Positions 12,533-21,800 of a stretch of 64,000 nt of DNA are shown piece by piece (position 1 is the stretch's first letter; the number at the start of each line of letters is the position of its first letter). The notes beneath the pieces are model-generated. The model made no database searches and was not told the DNA's origin. It saw only the letters and a program-made list of their open reading frames with translations. The translations under genes and the position numbers were made by a program. Source of the stretch: Cololabis saira (lineage: Eukaryota; Chordata; Actinopteri; Beloniformes; Belonidae); the NCBI RefSeq assembly GCF_033807715.1, contig NC_084600.1, positions 45,587,324 to 45,651,323 of the forward strand, read 5' to 3'.

Positions 12533-13106
12533 GTAATTAAATACACCTTAACCTGCTGAAGAACCCCTCACCCCTGGGTAATTAAATACACCTTAACCTG
12601 CTGAAGAACCCCTCACCTCTGGGTAAAAAAAATATACTTTAATTAAACTTTAACCTGGAGGAAAGTTCATGAAGCCGCTCCGCTGGGGAGGAACCTGATC
12701 AAGAACCCCTCACCTTTAGGTAATTCAACTTTAAATAAAATATAACCTGCTGTAAAACCCCCTCACCTCTGGGTAATTAACTTTAATATAACTATAACCT
12801 GGAAACCCGTTCATGAAGCCGCTCCGCTGGGGAGGAACCTGATCAAAAACCCGTCTCCTTTAGGTAATTAACCTTTAATATAACTTTAACCTGCTGAAAA
12901 ACCCTTCTCCTTTAGGTATTCAATTATAGGTACTTAATTCAACTTTAACCTGCTGAAAAACCCCTCACCTTTAGGTAATAAAATAACCTTTAATTAAACT
13001 TTAACCTGCTCAAGAACCCGTCACCTTTAGGTAAAACTTTCCTCTGGAATCACTTATTTCTGATGATTCATTCAGTTTGACTGATCCAGGTTTAGATTCA
13101 AACTAG

Positions 13107-13204
<98 letters not shown>

Positions 13205-15727
13205 ACTGATCTTTTAAGATGATTAAGTTTAAGTTAAGATTAAAATTCCCAGAATATTCTAATTTTTTGAGATAGGATATTTGAGTTTTCTTAAACTGTA
13301 AACCATGATCAGCAATATTAAAATAATAAAAGGTTTGCAATATTTCAGTTGATTTGTAATGAATCCAGAATGTATGACATTTCTGTTTTTTTAATTGCAT
13401 TACAGAAAATCACAGTATTCTAATTTTCTGAGACAGTCCTGTATAATTTATATACATATACTGTACATACTTGCATACATACATGTACACACATAGATGC
13501 ATATAAATACACATACTTATCTCTTTTCCCCTTTTTTCAATTACAGCCATAACTCCCAAATATAAATGCACATAATGATTTTTTGAACATAAAGGAAGTT
13601 TATTGCTTAAATTTGAGATCAACACTGTTCCACAGCTGGACCTTTAAAAGAAATACTTCTTCTTTTAACTTCTTTTATCGCTAAGCTAAATGGGAAAGTG
13701 TGAGCCGTCACATGTTGAGAGGGATTTTATCACTAAAATAAATCATTCTGGTTGAGTTTTTGGGATTTACCTAATAGACTTTAGGCTGTAACTTTTCTCA
13801 ACACTATTAAACGGGTGTGAAGGGCGTGATGGGAAACAGGACAGATGACACATCGTTACAACACAACGTCTCCTCGGTTTTTTCTTCAGGGATTAAAGTT
13901 CAAGACAAAGATAGAAACAGTAAAGCAAACGAGCTGATACTAAAGTCTTTATGGTTTTTATCCTGGGCGTGTCTGACGTCGTTATCTAAACTATAATAAC
14001 TATATACTTTTAAATCCTGGGCGTGTCTGACGTCGTTAATCAGTAACTCCTGTTTCTACACCGGTAACTCTGTAGGAACGAATAGATTCTCTAACTGGGA
14101 TTAAAAAATGTAATGTATGTTATTTTTGAATTTATTTCCTGGAAAAAGGGGCAGATTAGATAAGATTCTTCTTCTTTCTGCTCCCTTTTCATTCACAATT
14201 TATGAACAATTGTATTTGTATTTGTATTGAATTGTTTGTTTTATTTTTTGAACGAAATAAAGAATAAAATGAAAATGAAGTCACGGCGGTTTCTCTTCCC
14301 AACAGGGTTGAATAAAGTCTGGTAGCGGATTATTTGTAGCTCCAGGTTTAAAGTTTAAAGTTTAAAGTTTAAAGTTTTATAGTTTAAAGTTTGTCTCCCC
14401 CAGGGCTGAATAAAGTTTAAAGTTTAAAGTTTAAAGTTTAAAGTTTAAAGTTTAAAGTTTAAAGTGTAAAGTTTGTCTCCCCCAGGGCTGAATAAAGACG
14501 GTAGTGTATTATTTGTTGCTCCAGGTTTAAAGTTTCTCGTTTCTCTCCTCCAGGGCTGAATAAAGACGTTCCTCCACCAGAACCAGAACTTCCTGAAGTT
14601 CCCGGAGGAGGACCGGCCAGATTCCAGCCTGAAGGTGAGAGGAATCTGAAGTTTGGATTTACAACTAAATCAGGAAGTTTTGTTACCGTAATTTATCCTC
14701 AGGTGATTTCAGCAGCTGTAATGTATTTATTTCAGGTGATTTCAGCAGCTGTCATTTATTTATTTCAGGTGATTTCAGCGGCTGTAATTTATTTATTTCA
14801 GGTGATTTCAGCAGCTGTAATGTATTTATTCCAGGTGATTTCAGTAACTGGACGACGGCGGTGGAAGTTCTTCCCTACGACGCCAGCGGAATCCCCGCCG
14901 GAGCCGTAATCTGTGGATTACCTCAGTTCAGGTCTGTTCCAGAGCATTCAAACTTCTCTTTTCTCTCCAAACCCCAAACAGTCTTTTCCTAAGATGTACA
15001 GTTTTCAAGATATGAGCACTCAAGCGAGGACTGGAAATCACTTTTTTGTCAAATCTAGAGTGCGGAATTCATGTGATAGAGTGTGAGAAAACAGCAAAAA
15101 ATAACCAGAATTTTTATTTGTAACTCGAGCTCACGGCCAAACCGTAAAAAGGAGACAAATAATTTTTGGTCAGAATGTAGACATAGGTGTTGGGATTCAT
15201 AAAATGTGACTTTGACAGGCGGAGTATGCACAAAATTTAAACGGGGGGGGGGGGGGGGGCTATAGCAGCGCGGATACCTGCCTCAGTCTCCATTGACTGT
15301 AATGTCATCAAAAGTTTTCTTCAAAAGAATCTCACTCCGTCTTCGCACTGAGCTTACTCACTCATTTTAAGGAATATCTGAATAAAATTAAGATTGTCAG
15401 AATCTGCCGGGTTCTATGTCTCTTACAATGTTTTTGTTTTTCTGCTACGAGCTACGGTTTTATCACAAATCTGAGTTATTTGAGACCTTATCAGAAGCCA
15501 AAATCTGGGTTTTTCTCACAGCCAAACCGGAAGGTTCTGAAGTCGAGGTTCTTGTTGCCGGGGCAACCAGAGCTCAGCTGCTGACTCATTCAGCCAGAAC
15601 TGGTCACATGACTCAGTCACTAAAGTCTTCATATACTTTAACCTGTAAAATGTAGAAATCTGAACCCTGACCTTTTGACTTCAGCCAATCCCCAATCCTG
15701 CTGGGAACCAGTTCATGGTATATATAC

Positions 15728-15820
<93 letters not shown>

Positions 15821-18800
15821 CCTTCGTTCCTTCATCTCTTTGCTGCTGGAAGTCGTGTTGCAAAATCTCCAGTCTGTAACTCCGACCTGTGAGGCAACGA
15901 TGCTGCAGCAAGATCCTGCTGCAGCTTCAGTCACATGACTCTCTGTTGCAAAAGTTTATTAGTTAATTTAAAAGGATCCCCATTAGTTGACGCCAAAACC
16001 AACGCTAGTCTTCCTGGGATCCAGAGAATGAAATACAAAATCAAACATACAATCTCAATTCAAGTACATTTAAAAAATAAAAATAAAATTACAATTAAGA
16101 AATAAAGAAAAACTTTATACAAATCATATTTACCGTATTGTCCCTGATTATAAGACGATCCTCTTTTTCAAGACTCAAGTTTGAAAAAAGACTTTTTGAA
16201 CACCAAATGCAATTTTTATACAGAAAATAATGACAGTACATCTGAAACAAATGATTATAACAAAATATTCGAGAAAAAAAGCCTGTTATTTTGCCTCATT
16301 GAAATTATTATCTTGAAGTTTGCATCATAACTGGCTATGTTTCTCCACTTTCTGTTATCTCTTCTCTTATTTTCTTCTCTTTTCTTTCTTATACTATTTT
16401 TTATTTTTCTTCTTCGTGACAGGGGTTTGCTTTGACCTGGGGAGTTAAAGCAGCACAACGTAACTTTCAGCTTTTCTGAGTTTGGCGGCATCTTTTGGAC
16501 AAAAGCGGTAGTGTTTTACCAGAAAGAACACTACGTTTCCCATGATGCACCAGCGCGTACTGCCGGAAAGATCCTGTCCCGTCGCTGCATTTGTTTTGAT
16601 GAGAGGAGACGGGACGCTTTTCTGTTTCACCAAGTGAACAGACGGACGCAAAAAAAAAGATGTTAAACTGCTGGAAAGGAACTGGAATTTACCGGGACCG
16701 TAAACAAGGAAGCCAGGGAGCGGTCTATGGAGAAAATAATGATTATTAATTATTATTAATTATAATAATGATTAATCCCTACTGAAGAGCCATGTGTTTC
16801 AATAAATTAGTATAATAGTAAAACATACAGTACATGTTTTGTATCCCTCTTACTTCTCTTTTCTTTTTTTTGACTGCTATATTATGCTGAAGAGGCTCCG
16901 AGGCATGAGCAATATTTTTGTTTTCCTCGTGAGATTATTTTTTTCCTCTGCAGCTACAAATAGAGTTAATATTTTTTCCTCAACAAACTAGTTTTATCTG
17001 AAGATTGGGGTTAATTGCACCGCAGAGAGCTGGCCAGCAACTGCGTTTAGCTGGAGAAGTGGGGAATAAAACCCGTGTTTTGATCCGACCCGGTCTGTGT
17101 GAGTGTTTTTTGGTTTAAGGCTGTTTATGGTTCTGCGTTAAATCGACGCAGAGCCTACGGCGTAGGGTACGTTGCGTGTCGCCACGTACCCTACGCCGTA
17201 GGTCTGCGTCGATTTAACGCAGAACCATAATTCAGGCTTTACTGTGTGTTTGGTCGTTACAGCCGCGATCCAAAGCGAGCCGACGACTCTTTCACTCTTT
17301 TACTTTGTTATATCAGATACTTGGTCTCCGTGGTTCTGCCTCCGAGCAGGAAACCGTTGAAAAGTTAAACCATTAGGATCTTTTCCCTGGTCTGTTGTGT
17401 GGAGCTGCTGCAGCCGCAACACAGCAACAGCTTCTGCGGAGCTGCGCTCCACGCCCCGCCCATTTTCGTCTCGACTGCGAATCGGGAAGGAGGGGGAAGT
17501 GACGTATGCCGTAAAGCAGTCAAAGTCGTAACGATTTGTAGTTTTTTAGTGTGGCAGGGTTCCTACCATGCTCCTCAAAGTTACATAGTGCCAGTGAAGG
17601 CGATACAGACCCCTCAGACCAGGACAGAGGTTCATTAAACCTTAATTAAACCTTAACTAAACATTAATTAAACATTAAACCTGTTGGAAGTTGATGTACC
17701 ATCACAATGATGATGATGAAATATGATATTAAGGTGGAAAAGTTACGTAGTGTTGCTTTAAGTTCAGCATTCACTTTAAAGATATCTGGCGCCATCTAGC
17801 GGTGTAAATGGGTATAACGTCTAGACCCCGAATGTAAGACGACCCCCACTTTTTCAGTCTGATTTCAATGTAAAAAACACTGTCTTATATTCAGGACAAT
17901 ACGGTAATATCATCTGCATAGAGTCAGACTGAGGGAACAGAATCCACCACTCCCCTAGAGTGTTATATGGATGAATATCTGAACAATAAAGGACATTATT
18001 ATTATTGAGATATTTAGGAGTCTGTGACCAAAAAGTGACAATGTTCAAATGATGTATAATATAATGTAATCTACCTTGGTTTTCACTGTAACTACAGCAG
18101 ATTTATATTTAATGTTCTCGTCCTCAGCTGGTTCTCGCTGGAGCAGATCGTGGACCTGAAGGCCCAAGGTCTTTGGGAGAAACTTCTGGACGAGTTTCAG
18201 CCGGAAATCCACGTCCAGGACTGGTGGGTGTTAAAGTATATATAACTATATATGTTATAGTTCTGGATACGTGTTTCTACCAGCAGGTTCACGTTGGTAA
18301 CTAACCTGGTTAAAGCCGGACTGGTGGGTGTTTTAGTAGTTAACTACCGGTAACTACAAGTAACTAACCTGGTTAAAGCAGGACTGGTGGGTGTTTTAGT
18401 AGTTAACTACCGGTAACTACAAGTAACTAACCTGGTTAAAGCAGGACTGGTGGGTGTTTTAGTAGTTAACTACCGGTAACTACAAGTAACTAACCTGGTT
18501 AAAGCAGGACTGGTGGGTGTTTTAGTAGTTAACTACCGGTAACTACAAGTAACTAACCTGGTTAAAGCAGGACTGGTGGGTGTTTATAGTTCTGGATACG
18601 TGTTTTTACCAGCAGGTTAATAATTATTATTAATAATGTTTCTGCAGGTACGAGGAGAGTCAGCTGTGTTTGGTGTTTGGTGTGATAATAATAATTATTA
18701 ATAATGTTTCTGCAGGTACGAGGTGATAATAATAATTATTAATAATGTTTCTGCAGGTATGAGGTGATAATAATAATTATTAATAATGTTTCTGCAGGTA

Positions 18801-21800
18801 TGAGGTGACAATAATAATTATTAATAATGTTTTCCTGCAGGTATGAGGTGACAATAATAATTATTAATGTTTTGTTCAGGTATGAGGAGAGTCAGCTGCA
18901 CCAGAACATTTACCAGCTGTGTTTGGTGTGATAATAATGATTATTAATAATGATTATTAATAATATTTCTGCAGGTACGAGGAGAGCCAGCTGCACCAGA
19001 ACATTTACCAGCTGTGTTTGGTGTGATAATAACATTATTAATAATATTATTAATAATGTTTTCTGCAGGTATGAGGAGAGTCAGCTGTGTTTGGTGTTTG
19101 GTGTGATAATAATAATGATTTTTAATAATTATTAATGTTTTGTACAGGTACGAGGAGAGCCAGCTGCACCAGAACATTTACCAGCTGTGTTTAGTGTTTG
19201 GTGTGATAATAATAATTATTATTTTGTGCAGGTATGAGGAGAGCCAGCTGTGTTTGGTGTGATAATAACATTATTAATAATGATTATTATTAATATTTCT
19301 GCAGGTATGAGGAGAGCCAGCTGCACCAGAACATTTACCAGCTGTGTTTGATGTGATAATAATGATTATTAATAATCATTATTAATATTTCTGCAGGTAT
19401 GAGGAGAGCCAGCTGCACCAGAACATTTACCAGCTGTGTTTGGTGTTTGGTGTGATAATAATAATTATTATTTTGTGCAGGTACGAGGAGACCCAGCTGC
19501 ACCAGAACATTTACCAGCTGTGTTTGGTGTGATAATAATGATTATTAATAATGATTATTATTAATATTTCTGCAGGTACGAGGAGAGCCAGCTGCACCAG
19601 AACATTTACCAGCTGTGTTTGGTGTTTGGTGTGATTATAATGATTATAATAATGATTATTATTAATTATTCTGCAGGTACGAGGAGAGCCAGCTGCACCA
19701 GAACATTTACCAGCTGCAGGTGAAACTTCTCAGTTCAGACAAAACTGTTATTTCTGAACACACGATTAAACCAACGGAGGATCTGGAGAATTACTCTCAC
19801 ACCTGGAAGGAGGTGAGTTATACTAGTACATACTAACACGTACTAGTACATACTAGTACATACTAGTACATACTAACACCTACTAGTACATACTACCTAG
19901 TACATACTAGCTCCTACTAGTACATACTACCTAGTACATACTAGTTCCTACTAGTACATACTAGTACATACTAGTACATACTAGCTCCTACTAGTACATA
20001 CTAGCTCCTACTAGTACATACTAGCACCTACTAGTACATACTACTTAGTACATACTAACACCTAGTAGTACATACTAGTACATACTAGTACATACTAGCA
20101 CCTACTAGTACATACTAGCTCCTACTAGTACATACTAGCTCCTACTAGTACATACTACTTAGTACATACTAACACCTAGTAGTACATACTAGTGCATGCT
20201 AGTACATACTAGCTCCTACTAGTACATACTAGCACCTACTAGTACATACTACTTAGTACATACTAACACCTAGTAGTACATACTAGTACATACTAGTACA
20301 TACTAGCACCTACTAGTACATACTAGCACCTACTAGTACATACTAGCACCTACTAGTACATACTAGCTCCTACTAGTACATACTAGCACCTACTACTACA
20401 TACTAGCACCTACTAGTACATACTAGCACCTACTAGTACATACTAGCTCCTACTAGTACATACTAGTGCATACTAGTACATACTAGCTCCTACTAGTACA
20501 TACTAGCTCCTACTAGTACATACTAGCTCCTACTAGTACATACTAGCACCTACTAGTACATACTAGCACCTACTAGTACATACTACTTAGTACATACTAA
20601 CACCTAGTAGTACATACTAGTACATACTAGCACCTACTAGTACATACTACTTAGTACATATTAACACCTAGTAGTACATACTAGTACATACTAGCACCTA
20701 CTAGTACATACTACTTAGTACATACTAGCTCCTACTAGTGCATACTAGTGCATACTAGTACATACTAACACCTACTAGTACATACTAGCACCTACTAGTA
20801 CATACTAGCACCTACTAGTACATACTAGCACCTACTAGTACATACTACTTAGTACATACTAACACCTAGTAGTACATACTAGTACATACTAACACCTACT
20901 AGTACATACTAGCACCTACTAGTACATGCTAGTACATACTAGCTCATACTAGTACATACTAGTACATACTAGTACATACTAGTACATACTCTTCTTCCGG
21001 CTCTCGTTGAAGGCGGACACTTTTTCTGCTCCTCTCCCTCCTTATCTGCTGCTGCTTTTGTCCTGTCTCGTCTTCAGAGTCTCTCCTTTTCACTCCTCCC
21101 AAACTCTACAATCATGGAATTGATTAACTGGTCTCTCAGCAGAATTGACCAAAATGTTTGCAACAAGAAGTCAGGGGGTAAGGGAGCCCTCCTGCCGCGA
21201 TGGGACATTTTTTGCTGGATACACAATGGACGCGTACAAGGCGTGGAAGCCGTTGAGTATGGCAATATTGTCAATCGAGGATGCAGAAGATGCCTACATA
21301 TTTGGATTTATGATGGCAGGATTTCTCCTGATTATCTCCTTGATGGGAGGTGGGGGTTTCCTGATGTATCGACAAATGCGTAAGTCGTCGGCGGCCTCCT
21401 TTAGCCACTTTTCCAGGCTGCCGGACGTGGCAGATGGATCAAGCAAAGTGATCAGCGCTCTGACATTTACGCTGGGGGAGCAGGCCCGTAAGCTGGATGC
21501 GATTCTCGAGCAGAACCGCAGGCTGGCGGGGGTCTTTGAGCTCATCAACAAGATGGATAACAACATGGAGAAGCTGGGAGCTCAGCTTGGCCGGAATTGA
21601 TTGATCACAAATTCGTATTGAGGAACCAGAAGACTGAAAGGCAGACGGAAAATTACTGAGCTGCCTGCAAATTGTTGATTAGATTTGGCCTTGACGGAGC
21701 GGCTTGGCAGGCCTCTTCGTCACAATCTCCCTGGAGGAATGTAAACATGACGCTCTGCACCCAACTCAACCCTCCCCCTCTCTCACAAACACCTGAGGAT

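Noticed and set aside
17898..17985. Reverse-strand CTCTATGCAGATGATATT, which could read LYADDI as in reverse transcriptases
   Set aside because: Only six codons match, with a stop just upstream in that frame. Too short to call a LINE coding remnant.
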